Below, one piece after another: positions 17,437 through 27,220 of a DNA stretch of 64,000 nt. The translations under genes were made by a program, and so were the position numbers. How positions within the stretch are numbered: the stretch's first letter is position 1; each line of letters starts with the position of its first letter. The stretch lies in NCBI RefSeq assembly GCF_002813295.1, contig NZ_PHUE01000001.1, positions 2,418,001 to 2,482,000 of the forward strand, written 5' to 3'. Source of the DNA: Flavobacterium sp. 5. GTDB taxonomy: Bacteria > Bacteroidota > Bacteroidia > Flavobacteriales > Flavobacteriaceae. The notes beneath the pieces are model-generated. The model made no database searches and had not been told where the DNA came from. It saw only the letters and a program-made list of their open reading frames with translations.

Positions 17437-20400
17437 ATGGAAAGACCTTCTTTCGCCATTTACGATGCCTCGGCAGGCTCTGGAAAAACATACGCTCTTG
17501 TAAAAGAATATTTAAAAATTATCCTAACGGCGCATAAGAATGACGCCTATCGAAATATTCTGGCTATTACGTTTACTAACAAAGCGGTTCACGAAATGAA
17601 AAGCAGAATTGTTGGCAGTTTATCTGAATTTGCAAAAGATGAGCCTTCAAAAAAAGCAGAGGATTTAATGCAGGATCTGGCTCGTGAAACGCAGCTTTCC
17701 ATTATCCAAATCAAAACCAAATCACAACAAATCATTAAGCATATTATTCATAATTATGCCGCTTTTGATATTTCTACTATTGATAAATTTACACATAAAG
17801 TCATTCGCGCTTTTGCTCATGATTTAGGATTACCTATGACTTTCGAAGTAACTTTGGATACCGAAAATCTTCTGATTGAAGCCGTAGACGCAATTATTGC
17901 CAAAGCAGGTGATGATGACATTTTAACCAAATTACTTGTAGATTTCACCATAGAAAAAACGGATGATGATAAATCCTGGGACATTTCACGAGAAATTTTA
18001 GAAACCGGAAAATTAGTGCTCAATGAAAATAATCGAAATGAAATAGTTCATTTTCAGGATAAATCAATAAATGATTTTATTGTCGTAAAAGAAAAACTAA
18101 TTCAAGTTTGTAAAGATTTAGAAGAGGAAAATGCAACTCTTGCCAAAGCACTTTTAGAATTAATTGATACAAACGCAATTGATTTAAAATCGTTCTCCAG
18201 AGGCACTTTTCCAAATCATCTTCAAAGCATTGCAGATGGAAAATTCAACCCAAAAAATAAAATGTTTCGTGAATTTGAGGACATAGCTATTAATAAAACA
18301 GCAAAAGACAAAGCTTTAATAGAAAACATTGTCCCGAATTTACTGAAAAGTCTTTCTGAAATATATAAAAACTTTGAAAAACGAAATTTCTATAAAGCAT
18401 TCTTAAGGAATATTACTCCTTTGTCGCTATTAAATACAGTAAGTAACGAATTAACGAAAATTCAAAGCGAACAAAATATCCTTTCGATAACAGAGTTTAA
18501 TGCGATCATCCATCGTGAAATTCAAAATCAGCCGGCTCCTTTTATATACGAGAGATTGGGTGAGCGTTATCGTCACTTTTTTATTGACGAGTTTCAGGAC
18601 ACTTCCGAAATGCAATGGCAAAATTTGATTCCGCTTATTGATAATGCACTTTCAGGTCAAGATGATTCTGGACAAAAAGGGACTTTAATGATTGTAGGAG
18701 ACCCGAAACAATCCATTTACAGATGGCGTGGAGGTAAAGCTGAACAGTTTATTGAGTTGAGTAAAGCTGAAAATCCTTTTAGTAACCCGGATAAAAAACT
18801 AGAGCATTTAGATAAGAACTATAGGAGTTACTCTCAAGTCATAGAGTTTAATAATGATTTCTTTCAATTGTTGTCCAATGAGTTCAGTAATGCAGATTAT
18901 AAAGATTTATACGAAAACCACAGTCGTCAAAAGATAAATGATAAAGTGGGTGGCTACGTTAATATTTCTTTTTTACCAAAAATAGAAGAACAGGAAGGTG
19001 ATGAAGAAGAAGCTTTGGATAAAACAGAACAATATGTATTGGCGACTTTAAACACCATTCAAAAAGTTACAAGAGAAGGTTTTGAATATAAAGATATTGT
19101 AATCCTTACTCGTAAAAGAAGTCAGGGTATTGCTATTGCTAATTATTTAACGGAGCAAAGTATTCCGCTTTTATCTTCAGAAACGTTGATGATTCAAAAT
19201 GCAACTGAAGTTCGATTAATCATTCATATATTAAAGTATTTAAAAAACAGCTCTGATTTAGAATCAAAGGCTAATTTCTTGCAGTACCTGGCACAAAACA
19301 AACAAAATCAGTTGCCAGTTCACGATTTCATAGCCGAAGGCATGGACAATAGGGAAGAATCTGCTTTCGAAAAATGGCTTGAAAATTGTAATATAGAACT
19401 CTCTTTTGAAAACATTAGAAAAAAATCATTGTATGAGGCTGTTGAAGTTATTATTTCAAAATTTTTAAAGACTAATGTGAGTTTGGGAGTGCTTCCATCG
19501 GCAACCGCTTATGTTCAATATTTTTTAGACCTTGTTTTGGAACGAGATGTTCGCAATCAGGCAGGAATCTCTGACTTTCTAAATTATTGGGATAAAAACT
19601 CTGAAAAATTTAGCATTCCTTCACCCGAGGGGACTAATGCTGTTCGTGTTATGACTATTCACAAATCCAAAGGTTTGGAATTTCCTGTTGTGATTATGCC
19701 TTTTGCCGATGAAGATTATAATAGAAAGCCTAAAGACAAGTTATGGTTAAATTCTGAGGAGCTGGATTTTGATATGCCGAAAGTGTTGGTTGATAATACT
19801 AGTGGTATTGAAGAATTTGGTGAAGAAGCATCTGCGATTTATAATTTAAAAAAGCAGGAGGAATTATTAGATAATATAAATGTATTGTATGTTGCTTTGA
19901 CGAGGGCAGAAGAACAATTATATGTTATTTCTCAAAATATTAAGTCTAAAAAAGATGGGGAATATCCAAGTAATATGGCATCATTTTTTATAAAGTATTT
20001 GCTGCAACAGGGTATTTACGATGAAAATCTAATTGAATATCAATTTGGAAATTCTGAAAAATTATCAGCAAATGAAAAACATATTGATAAAACTAAAAAT
20101 ATTCCTGTAGTTTCGGAGGTAATGAATCCTAAAAGTATAAAAATAGCTCAAAGAGAAGCTTTAATGTGGGGAACACATCAATTGGAAGCAATTGAATTTG
20201 GAAACGTTATTCACGAAATACTATCTTTTGTTGAGACAAAAAAAGATGTTGATCTGGCGATTAATAAGGCTGTTGAAAATGGATTAATTACAATTATCCA
20301 AAAAGAACCTGTTACTGATGCCATTTTCAAAATAATGAGTCATAAAGATTTGATAGATTATTTTGCAGAAGGAAATGAAGTTTTTAATGAGCAAACAATC

Positions 20401-20613
20401 ATTCAAAAAGAAAAAGGTACCATAAAACCAGACCGAATAGTAGTTAATAGAAATAAAGAAGCTTTGTTGTTAGATTATAAAACTGGGCTTCCTAATCCAA
20501 AGTATAAATATCAATTAGAAAATTATCAAAGTGCTATAGAAAAAATGGGCTTTAAGGTGTTAAAAAAAGCACTCGTGTATATAGGAGTCGAAATCGATGT
20601 AGTACATTTGTAA
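17437..20613 (+). CDS. addA: AddA-like UvrD-family helicase with C-terminal PD-(D/E)XK nuclease
   Basis: The protein is the helicase-nuclease subunit of an AddAB/RecBCD-type complex that resects double-strand breaks for recombination. Over 1058 residues it has Walker A ASAGSGKT (11-18), motif Ia AITFTNKAVHEMKSRI, Walker B FFIDEFQDTSEMQW (~384-397), VGDPKQSIYRWRGG (~423), the helicase motif VRVMTIHKSKGLEFPVV (~733), VALTRAEEQLYV, and a C-terminal nuclease with GNVIHEIL, KPDRIVV and LLDYKTGLP (~1010). The AddB-like partner is 2.9 kb downstream, with kbl and ompA between. The start at 17437 (MERPSFAIYDASAGSGKT) puts Walker A at the normal distance. Confidence 0.9.
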   Translation: MERPSFAIYDASAGSGKTYALVKEYLKIILTAHKNDAYRNILAITFTNKAVHEMKSRIVGSLSEFAKDEPSKKAEDLMQDLARETQLSIIQIKTKSQQIIKHIIHNYAAFDISTIDKFTHKVIRAFAHDLGLPMTFEVTLDTENLLIEAVDAIIAKAGDDDILTKLLVDFTIEKTDDDKSWDISREILETGKLVLNENNRNEIVHFQDKSINDFIVVKEKLIQVCKDLEEENATLAKALLELIDTNAIDLKSFSRGTFPNHLQSIADGKFNPKNKMFREFEDIAINKTAKDKALIENIVPNLLKSLSEIYKNFEKRNFYKAFLRNITPLSLLNTVSNELTKIQSEQNILSITEFNAIIHREIQNQPAPFIYERLGERYRHFFIDEFQDTSEMQWQNLIPLIDNALSGQDDSGQKGTLMIVGDPKQSIYRWRGGKAEQFIELSKAENPFSNPDKKLEHLDKNYRSYSQVIEFNNDFFQLLSNEFSNADYKDLYENHSRQKINDKVGGYVNISFLPKIEEQEGDEEEALDKTEQYVLATLNTIQKVTREGFEYKDIVILTRKRSQGIAIANYLTEQSIPLLSSETLMIQNATEVRLIIHILKYLKNSSDLESKANFLQYLAQNKQNQLPVHDFIAEGMDNREESAFEKWLENCNIELSFENIRKKSLYEAVEVIISKFLKTNVSLGVLPSATAYVQYFLDLVLERDVRNQAGISDFLNYWDKNSEKFSIPSPEGTNAVRVMTIHKSKGLEFPVVIMPFADEDYNRKPKDKLWLNSEELDFDMPKVLVDNTSGIEEFGEEASAIYNLKKQEELLDNINVLYVALTRAEEQLYVISQNIKSKKDGEYPSNMASFFIKYLLQQGIYDENLIEYQFGNSEKLSANEKHIDKTKNIPVVSEVMNPKSIKIAQREALMWGTHQLEAIEFGNVIHEILSFVETKKDVDLAINKAVENGLITIIQKEPVTDAIFKIMSHKDLIDYFAEGNEVFNEQTIIQKEKGTIKPDRIVVNRNKEALLLDYKTGLPNPKYKYQLENYQSAIEKMGFKVLKKALVYIGVEIDVVHL

Positions 20614-20690
20614 CAAAAAAATAAATATTTGTTCAAATAATAACGTTTTGTTTTTCAATTTTAAACAATTCGATTTTAAAACTTAATAAA

Positions 20691-21884
20691 ATGTACGGCA
20701 AGATCCAACAACACTTACAGTCAGAACTTCAAACTATTGAAGAAAACGGAATTTTTAAAAAAGAAAGAATTATTACTTCTTCACAAGGTGCAGAAATCAC
20801 CATTTCAACTGGTGAAACAGTTCTGAATTTTTGTGCCAATAATTATTTAGGATTGTCTTCACATCCTGAAGTTATTCAAGCGGCAAAAGATGCGATGGAT
20901 TCGCATGGTTTTGGAATGTCATCTGTTCGTTTTATTTGTGGAACTCAAGATATTCATAAAACATTAGAAAAAAAGATAGCAGATTTCTATGGCACAGAAG
21001 ACACTATATTATATGCTGCGGCTTTTGATGCCAATGGAGGAGTGTTTGAGCCTTTGTTTGGAGAAAATGACGCAATTATATCAGACAGTTTGAATCATGC
21101 CTCTATAATTGATGGTGTTCGTTTGTGTAAAGCTGCGCGTTATCGTTATGAAAATAGTAATATGGAAGAGTTAGAGAAACAATTGATTAAAGCAAATGAA
21201 TCAGGAGCTCGTTTTAAAATAATAGTTACTGATGGAGTATTCTCTATGGATGGGGTAGTAGCGCCATTAGATAAAATATGTGATTTAGCAGATAAATATG
21301 ATGCTTTGGTTATGGTAGATGAATGTCATGCTGCTGGATTTATTGGCGCCACAGGAAAAGGAACGCTGGAGGCCAAAGGGGTTATGGGGCGTGTAGATAT
21401 TATCACGGGGACTTTGGGAAAGGCTTTAGGAGGTGCAATGGGAGGATATACAACAGCGAAAAAAGAAATAATTGAATTGCTACGTCAGCGTTCTAGGCCC
21501 TATTTGTTTTCAAATTCATTGGCACCAGCTATTGTTGGGGCATCAATAAAGGTTTTTGAATTGTTGGAAAAGGACACTGCTTTGAGAGATCAATTAGAAT
21601 GGAATACTAATTATTTTAAAGCAGGAATGAAAAAAGCTGGTTTTGATATAGTAGAAGGGGATTCGGCAATAGTGCCTGTAATGCTATATGATGCAAAATT
21701 AGCTCAAACGATGGCTAATGAGTTATTAAAAGAAGGAGTTTATGTAATTGGATTCTTTTTTCCAGTAGTTCCCAAGGATAAAGCGAGGATAAGAGTGCAG
21801 TTGTCCGCGGCTCACACAAAAGAACATTTGGATAAAACAATAAATGCTTTTGTTACTGTTGGTAAGAGACTTGCTGTAATATAA
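20691..21884 (+). CDS. kbl: Glycine C-acetyltransferase (2-amino-3-ketobutyrate CoA ligase)
   Basis: This PLP enzyme splits 2-amino-3-ketobutyrate with CoA into glycine and acetyl-CoA in threonine breakdown. At 397 residues it is the family length. The start NFCANNYLGLSSHPEVI, the MVDECHAAGFIG segment and the PLP lysine in TGTLGKALGGAMGGYT are intact, and the C-terminus RIRVQLSAAHTKEHLD is complete. No threonine dehydrogenase gene is next to it here. Related alpha-oxoamine synthases (BioF) are possible but less likely, given the overall Kbl-like N-terminus. Confidence 0.93.
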   Translation: MYGKIQQHLQSELQTIEENGIFKKERIITSSQGAEITISTGETVLNFCANNYLGLSSHPEVIQAAKDAMDSHGFGMSSVRFICGTQDIHKTLEKKIADFYGTEDTILYAAAFDANGGVFEPLFGENDAIISDSLNHASIIDGVRLCKAARYRYENSNMEELEKQLIKANESGARFKIIVTDGVFSMDGVVAPLDKICDLADKYDALVMVDECHAAGFIGATGKGTLEAKGVMGRVDIITGTLGKALGGAMGGYTTAKKEIIELLRQRSRPYLFSNSLAPAIVGASIKVFELLEKDTALRDQLEWNTNYFKAGMKKAGFDIVEGDSAIVPVMLYDAKLAQTMANELLKEGVYVIGFFFPVVPKDKARIRVQLSAAHTKEHLDKTINAFVTVGKRLAVI

Positions 21885-21927
21885 TTGTTAAATTTTATGT
21901 TTACAGAGTGTTTTATTTAACAAATTA

Positions 21928-21959
21928 TTTTGATGTTACAGAAAATCGTTCTACTTTTG
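21928..21959 (+). promoter_or_regulatory. Strong sigma-A promoter of the OmpA-like gene
   Basis: TTTTG (21928-21932) and TACTTTTG (21952-21959) are 19 bases apart, a near-ideal match to the Bacteroidetes consensus. The leader is ~30 bases. A strong promoter fits an abundant outer-membrane protein. Confidence 0.75.
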
Positions 21960-21995
21960 TCTCAAATTAACTAATTGTAATTAAAATAACAAAGT

Positions 21996-23423
21996 ATGAA
22001 ACATCTTAACAAACTTTTAGTTGCTGTAACGATGGTGATGGGATTAAGCTCTCAAGCACAGGACAGTAACAATAAATGGGCTGTCGGTTTTGGAGTAAAC
22101 GCGATTGACTATAGATCTAGTGCTGGTGATGGCTTTCCAAGTCAATTTGATCAGCCATTTAAAGTAAGCGATAACTGGAATATTCTTCCTTCAGTTTCTT
22201 ATATCAACGTTTCTAGATACGTAGGTAGTGGTTTTATCGTTGGACTTACAGGGTCAATTAATCAAATAGATAAATTTGTTACAGTTCCCAACGTTGTTGT
22301 GAATCCTGGAGATTTAATGTACTATGGTATTGATGCTACAGTTACATATAGTTTCATGGAGTTAATTAAGTCTAAAGTATTAGAACCTACATTAAGTGTT
22401 GGTGGTGGTTATACTTTCTTAGGAGACGAAAGTTACGGAACAGTTAATCCAGGAGTTGGATTAAATATTTGGTTTACTGAAAACGTAGGTCTTTCATTAT
22501 TAGGAACTTATAAAGCGTCTTTTGGAGACAGAACATATGATGGTACTCAAACGCCAGATGCTCCATCTTACACTCAATATTCTGCGGGTCTTACTTTCAA
22601 GTTTGGTGCTAAAGATACTGATGGAGACGGAATCTATGATAAAGATGATGCTTGTCCAGACGTTGCAGGTTTAAAACAATTCAATGGTTGTCCTGATACA
22701 GATGCTGATGGTATCGAAGATTCTAAAGACAAATGTCCTACAACTGCAGGTACAGCAGAATTCCAAGGTTGTGCTGATACAGATGGTGACGGTGTAGCTG
22801 ATCCTGATGACGCATGTCCTTCAGTTGCTGGTTTGAAACAATTCAAAGGTTGTCCTGATACTGATGGAGATGGTGTAACAGATGCTTCTGATAAATGTCC
22901 TACAGTAGCTGGTCCTGCTTCAAATGGTGGATGTCCTGAATTGGATTCTGATAAAGATGGTGTAATTGACAAAGAAGATGCTTGTCCTACAGTACCTGGT
23001 CCTGCAAGTAACAAAGGATGTCCAGAAGTAACTGAACAAGTTTTACAAGATCTTAAAGTACAAGCAAGAGCTGTATACTTCGTAAGTGGTAAAGCTGTTT
23101 TAGCTACTGCAGATAAAGGAGCTACAGATGGTAGATTAGAAGCGATTAAAGAAATCCTTAAAAACTACCCTAACGCTAAATTTGCTATCGAAGGACATAC
23201 TGATAATACAGGTAGTGCTAAAATAAATCAAAAACTTTCTGAAGATAGAGCTAAAGTTGTTATGGATAAGTTAATTGAAAAAGGTGTAAACCCTGCTAAT
23301 TTAACTTCAGCTGGTTATGGTTCAACTAAACCAGTAGCTTCTAACAAAACTAAAGAAGGTAAAGCACTTAACAGAAGAACAGAAATTAGACACATAGGTA
23401 CAGTATACGAAGGTAAATTGTAA
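21996..23423 (+). CDS. OmpA-family porin with thrombospondin type 3 repeats
   Basis: The 475-residue outer-membrane protein has a signal peptide (MKHLNKLLVAVTMVMGLSSQAQ) and an N-terminal beta-barrel (~23-205). About five calcium-binding TSP3 repeats follow (~206-345, DTDGDGIYDKDDACP and variants). A C-terminal OmpA domain (~350-465) binds peptidoglycan through EGHTDNTGSAKINQKLSEDRA. Such proteins are major flavobacterial envelope anchors. Codon use looks optimised, and the promoter and terminator (23444-23473) are both strong, so expression is probably high. It splits the addA/addB pair but has no evident link to recombination. Confidence 0.94.
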   Translation: MKHLNKLLVAVTMVMGLSSQAQDSNNKWAVGFGVNAIDYRSSAGDGFPSQFDQPFKVSDNWNILPSVSYINVSRYVGSGFIVGLTGSINQIDKFVTVPNVVVNPGDLMYYGIDATVTYSFMELIKSKVLEPTLSVGGGYTFLGDESYGTVNPGVGLNIWFTENVGLSLLGTYKASFGDRTYDGTQTPDAPSYTQYSAGLTFKFGAKDTDGDGIYDKDDACPDVAGLKQFNGCPDTDADGIEDSKDKCPTTAGTAEFQGCADTDGDGVADPDDACPSVAGLKQFKGCPDTDGDGVTDASDKCPTVAGPASNGGCPELDSDKDGVIDKEDACPTVPGPASNKGCPEVTEQVLQDLKVQARAVYFVSGKAVLATADKGATDGRLEAIKEILKNYPNAKFAIEGHTDNTGSAKINQKLSEDRAKVVMDKLIEKGVNPANLTSAGYGSTKPVASNKTKEGKALNRRTEIRHIGTVYEGKL

Positions 23424-23443
23424 TCAAGTCTCTAAATAATTTT

Positions 23444-23473
23444 AAAAAGCCATTCTTAATTGAATGGCTTTTT
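23444..23473 (+). terminator. Terminator after the OmpA-like gene
   Basis: AAAAAGCCATTC and GAATGGCTTTTT form a perfect hairpin with a T-tail. An ATG inside the right arm opens the AddB frame early, but translation from it would overlap the terminator, so the real start is 23487. Confidence 0.9.
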
Positions 23474-23486
23474 TTATATTTATAAA

Positions 23487-26252
23487 ATGACAAATATTTC
23501 TTTTTTAAATAAAATAGCAACTGTAATTCTATCAGATTATAATAATGTACTAACTGAAACAGTTATTGTTTTACCTAATAAACGAGCAAAAATATTTCTT
23601 GTTGAAGCATTAAAAAATCAAACTGATGAGAATATATTTTCTCCAGAAATTATAAGTATTGAAGATTTTGTTCAAAATATTGCTGGGATAAGAGCAATTG
23701 ATCCTATAGAACTGCTTTTTGAGTTTTATGAGGTCTATTTATCTATCACTGAAAAAAAGAATCAGCAATCTTTTGAAATTTTTGCCAATTGGGCAAAGAC
23801 ACTTCTTCAAGATTTTAATGAAATTGATCGTTACTTATTAGATCCAGATCATGTTTTATCCTACTTAAAGGATATTGAAGATATTAAGAAATGGGGAATT
23901 GAAGTCGAAAACAAAACACAATTACTAGAAAATTACATTGATTTTTGGAAATTATTACCGAATTATTACCAATCATTATACGAACATTTATTAAAAAAAG
24001 GAATTGGATATCAAGGTTTAATTTATCGGGAAGCAGTAAAAAATATTAATCATTTTTCTAAATCAATAGAAAAAAAACAGTTCGTTTTTGCAGGATTTAA
24101 TGCCTTGAACGCTTCTGAAGAAAAAATAATTCAGCTTCTTATTGCCTCAGGTCAGGCTAAAATATATTGGGATGCGGATCAAACATTTTTAAATGATCCC
24201 TATCATGATGCAGGTTTGTTTTTGAGACGTTTCAAAGAAAGTTGGAAACATTATAAATCGCATCCGTTTGAATGGATAGTTGATGAATTCTCAGCTGTTA
24301 AAAACATTCAAGTCATTGGTACGCCAAAAACTATAGGTCAAGCCAAAATAGCTGGGAGTATTATAGAAAATATTACGGTTAAAAATCCAAACGCTTCATT
24401 AGATAAAGTTGCTGTTGTTTTGGGGGAAGAGAATTTGTTGATTCCACTATTATATTCTTTGCCAAATACTGTTGGTGCTTTGAATATTACAATGGGATAT
24501 TCCAGTAAAAATAACCCAGCCCAAATATTAATTGCCAAATTATTTAAAATGCACACCAATGCATTGTCTAGAAGTAATAGTAGTTATGTATTTTACTATA
24601 AAGATGTGTTGGATGTATTAACACATCCATTAATTGAACCGTATGCAAATACAAGCGCTCTGGTTGGAATCATAAATAAAAACAACTATACTTTTATTAG
24701 CCATCATAAATTATTAGAACTAAATGATCCTGTCAGTGATTTATTCTTACTAGTGTTTCAAAAGTGGGAGAAAGGGTCTGTTGAAGTTTTAGAAATAATT
24801 TCAAGTTTATTATTGAAGGTTAAGAATAATTTGAGCAATGAAAATGAGGAAGAAAAAATAACGAAAGCTTTTGTCTATGCCATTTTCAAAGTAATTAATA
24901 AACTCATTAATTATTATTCGCAACACAAGGAAATTGATACAATAGATACACTTTATGCGATTTACAAACAAGTAATTGATTTGGCAGAAGTTTCGTTTGA
25001 AGGAGAGCCTTTGAATGGACTTCAAATTATGGGAGTTCTTGAAAGCAGAGTATTGGATTTCGAAACTGTAATAATTACTTCTATGAATGAAGGGAAGTTT
25101 CCAGCGGGGAAATCTCAAAATTCGTTTATTCCTTATGATGTGAAGCGCGAATTAGGCTTGCCTACTTTTAAAGAGAAAGATGCCATCTATACGTATCACT
25201 TTTATCATTTACTGCAACGTGCCAAGAATATTTATTTGCTTTATAATACCGAGAGTGATGGATTAGACGCAGGAGAAAAAAGCCGTTTTATTACCCAATT
25301 GGAAGTTGAGAAACAGCGAAATCATAATTTAACTCATGAAATTTACAATGCAGTTTTGCCAGATACAGCTTATTCACCAATGGTAATACCAAAGTCTGAA
25401 AAAGTGATGTTGCGCTTAAAAGAAATTGCAGAAAAAGGATTTTCACCTTCGGCATTGACGAGTTATATTCGTAATCCTATCCAGTTTTATTTTCAAAAGA
25501 TTTTGAGAATTAGTGAAGTTGAAGAAGTAGAGGAAAATATTGCGTTGAATACTTTGGGAACTATAATTCACGAGACTTTACGAGTTTTATACGAACCTTT
25601 TGTTGGTAAATTTATTTCTGAATTTGATATTCAAAATTGTATCAAGCGAATTGATTCTGAAGTTTTAATTCAATTTAAATTGGTTTACAAAGAAGGAGAA
25701 ATCAAAAAAGGGCGTAATCTTTTGGCTTTTGAAGTGGCCAAACGCAATGTTTTAAATTTCTTAAAAGTAGAATTAGAGAACATTAAAAATGGAGATGCCA
25801 TAAAAATTGTGGAACTTGAAAAAACATTTGAACGAATAGTTGAACATCCGAGTTTGCCTTTTCCAGTTTTGATTAAAGGAAACGTGGACAGAATTGAAGA
25901 ACGCAACGGAATAGTTAGAATCATTGATTACAAAACCGGTAAAGTTGAAAAAGCGAGTGTTACTCTTAAATCTTGGAAAGGATTGACAGATGATATTAAA
26001 AGTGACAAAATTATTCAGGTTTTGGCATATGCCTATATGTATGAACAACACGCGAAAGGGAAACCGATTGAAGCAGGAATTATTTCTTTTAAAAACCTTA
26101 AATCTGGGTTTTTACCTTTTAATTTGAAAGAAGAAAAAGAAAGTGTTGCCATTATTAACAATGAAATACAATCAAGTTACTTGGAGCAAATTGTTTTGTT
26201 GTTGAATGAGATATTGGATGAAACGATTCCTTTTGAGGAGAAAATTCTGTAA
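23487..26252 (+). CDS. addB: AddB-like PD-(D/E)XK nuclease
   Basis: Second subunit of the AddAB-type break-processing complex. I start it at ATG 23487 (MTNISFLNKIATVIL, 921 residues), after the ompA terminator. The N-terminus has VIVLPNKRAKIFLVEAL, the degenerate nucleotide-binding region of AddB. The middle has the family motif IITSMNEGKFPAGKSQNSFI (~530-550). The C-terminal nuclease has LGTIIHETLRVLYEP (~690), KGNVDRIEERNG and RIIDYKTGKVEKA (~815). No iron-sulfur cysteine set could be recognised, unlike Bacillus AddB. It ends 3 bp before the next gene, so read-through into the small ABC module is likely. Confidence 0.87.
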   Translation: MTNISFLNKIATVILSDYNNVLTETVIVLPNKRAKIFLVEALKNQTDENIFSPEIISIEDFVQNIAGIRAIDPIELLFEFYEVYLSITEKKNQQSFEIFANWAKTLLQDFNEIDRYLLDPDHVLSYLKDIEDIKKWGIEVENKTQLLENYIDFWKLLPNYYQSLYEHLLKKGIGYQGLIYREAVKNINHFSKSIEKKQFVFAGFNALNASEEKIIQLLIASGQAKIYWDADQTFLNDPYHDAGLFLRRFKESWKHYKSHPFEWIVDEFSAVKNIQVIGTPKTIGQAKIAGSIIENITVKNPNASLDKVAVVLGEENLLIPLLYSLPNTVGALNITMGYSSKNNPAQILIAKLFKMHTNALSRSNSSYVFYYKDVLDVLTHPLIEPYANTSALVGIINKNNYTFISHHKLLELNDPVSDLFLLVFQKWEKGSVEVLEIISSLLLKVKNNLSNENEEEKITKAFVYAIFKVINKLINYYSQHKEIDTIDTLYAIYKQVIDLAEVSFEGEPLNGLQIMGVLESRVLDFETVIITSMNEGKFPAGKSQNSFIPYDVKRELGLPTFKEKDAIYTYHFYHLLQRAKNIYLLYNTESDGLDAGEKSRFITQLEVEKQRNHNLTHEIYNAVLPDTAYSPMVIPKSEKVMLRLKEIAEKGFSPSALTSYIRNPIQFYFQKILRISEVEEVEENIALNTLGTIIHETLRVLYEPFVGKFISEFDIQNCIKRIDSEVLIQFKLVYKEGEIKKGRNLLAFEVAKRNVLNFLKVELENIKNGDAIKIVELEKTFERIVEHPSLPFPVLIKGNVDRIEERNGIVRIIDYKTGKVEKASVTLKSWKGLTDDIKSDKIIQVLAYAYMYEQHAKGKPIEAGIISFKNLKSGFLPFNLKEEKESVAIINNEIQSSYLEQIVLLLNEILDETIPFEEKIL

Positions 26253-26255
26253 CAA

Positions 26256-26552
26256 ATGAAGAAAACTTGGATGAATGTTTTTGAGTTTTTTAAAAGCACA
26301 CTTTTTATTAATTTATCTGTTTGTTTGGTGTGTTTGCTCTTTGGAAATATTGATAGCCTCTTTTTTATTTTTGCAAGCTTTGGTTTTATGATTAGTATTT
26401 TCTACAAAGAAATTTACAGAAAAAGTGATTATTTGTTTTATGCTAATAATGGAATTTCAAAAATGAAGTTGATTATTTCAAGTTATTTTTGCACCCTTAG
26501 TTTGTCTATTTTAGGAATGATTTTGTTTTTTTACATAAAGAAATTATTTTGA
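26256..26552 (+). CDS. Small membrane protein, likely partner of the adjacent ABC ATPase
   Basis: The 98-residue protein has about three hydrophobic helices (~14-32, 33-47 and 73-94) and a short cytosolic loop (YKEIYRKSDYLFYANNGISK). No family was recognised. It starts 3 bp after addB, and its stop overlaps the TTG start of the ABC ATPase gene (TTGA), so the two proteins are probably made together. The tyrosine-rich loop before 'GISKMKLI' resembles coupling regions of small Bacteroidetes ABC permeases, but the protein is too short to be a full permease. The function is an inference from position. Confidence 0.7.
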   Translation: MKKTWMNVFEFFKSTLFINLSVCLVCLLFGNIDSLFFIFASFGFMISIFYKEIYRKSDYLFYANNGISKMKLIISSYFCTLSLSILGMILFFYIKKLF

Positions 26553-27220
26553 GTAAACATGTTTTAGAAGTAGATAGTCTTAGGAAACTTTTTGGAAACA
26601 AATTAGCTGTTTCGGATGTGTACTTAAAATGTGAGACTAGTAAGATTATTGGTTTGTTAGGTCGGAATGGTTCTGGAAAGTCAACATTATTAAAAATTAT
26701 TTTTGGAATTGTTTCTGCTGAAAATAAATGCATTCGTATTGATGGAACAGTAAAACTCAAAACATCAGAAATACTTAAGGATGTTAGTTATCTGCATCAA
26801 GAACAATTTATACCAAATTATTTCTCTGTTACAAAGGCTATTTCTTTGTCTATAGGAGTTTTAGAAATGAAACAATTTTTGGAAGATAATTTTATTCAAT
26901 CAATTTTGAATAAAAAAATACGTCAATTATCTTCTGGAGAATTACGGTATTTGGAGATAAAATTAGTGCTTTATAACTCTTCTAAATTTGTTTTGCTAGA
27001 CGAACCGTTTAATGGTTTATCTCCTTTAATGGTTGAAAAAGTAATTCAATTGATAAAAGAGAATTCGTTTAAAAAGGGAATTATAATTACAGATCATGAT
27101 TATGAAAATGTAATGACTATTGCGACTCAACTTTTATTAATGAAGGATGGAAAAATTCATGCAATTAAAGATAAAACAGATTTGATTGAAAAACAGTATT
27201 TAAGTCCAAGTATGATTTAA
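26549..27220 (+). CDS. ABC transporter ATP-binding protein (TTG start)
   Basis: A single 223-residue nucleotide-binding domain: Walker A GLLGRNGSGKSTLLK (~33-47), Q-loop VSYLHQEQFIPN, signature LSSGELRYLEIK (~130), Walker B KFVLLDEPFNGLSP (~148-161) and H-loop IIITDHDYENV. The signature begins LSSGE, a slight change from LSGGQ. The start is TTG at 26549, overlapping the upstream stop, and MSKHVLEVDSLRKLFG is a normal NBD start. The substrate is unknown; the only membrane partner nearby is the 98-residue protein upstream. Its stop overlaps the convergent hydrolase stop by 4 bp. Confidence 0.9.
   Translation: MSKHVLEVDSLRKLFGNKLAVSDVYLKCETSKIIGLLGRNGSGKSTLLKIIFGIVSAENKCIRIDGTVKLKTSEILKDVSYLHQEQFIPNYFSVTKAISLSIGVLEMKQFLEDNFIQSILNKKIRQLSSGELRYLEIKLVLYNSSKFVLLDEPFNGLSPLMVEKVIQLIKENSFKKGIIITDHDYENVMTIATQLLLMKDGKIHAIKDKTDLIEKQYLSPSMI

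Noticed and set aside
17331..17537. Short plus-strand ORF ahead of the AddA-like gene
   Set aside because: It begins inside the interspersed hairpin element and overlaps the AddA start in another frame; no family features.
22634..23014. 126-codon minus-strand ORF opposite the OmpA TSP3 repeats
   Set aside because: It is an antisense shadow of the repetitive Asp/Gly/Cys-rich region, with low-complexity Ser/Pro content and no start signals.
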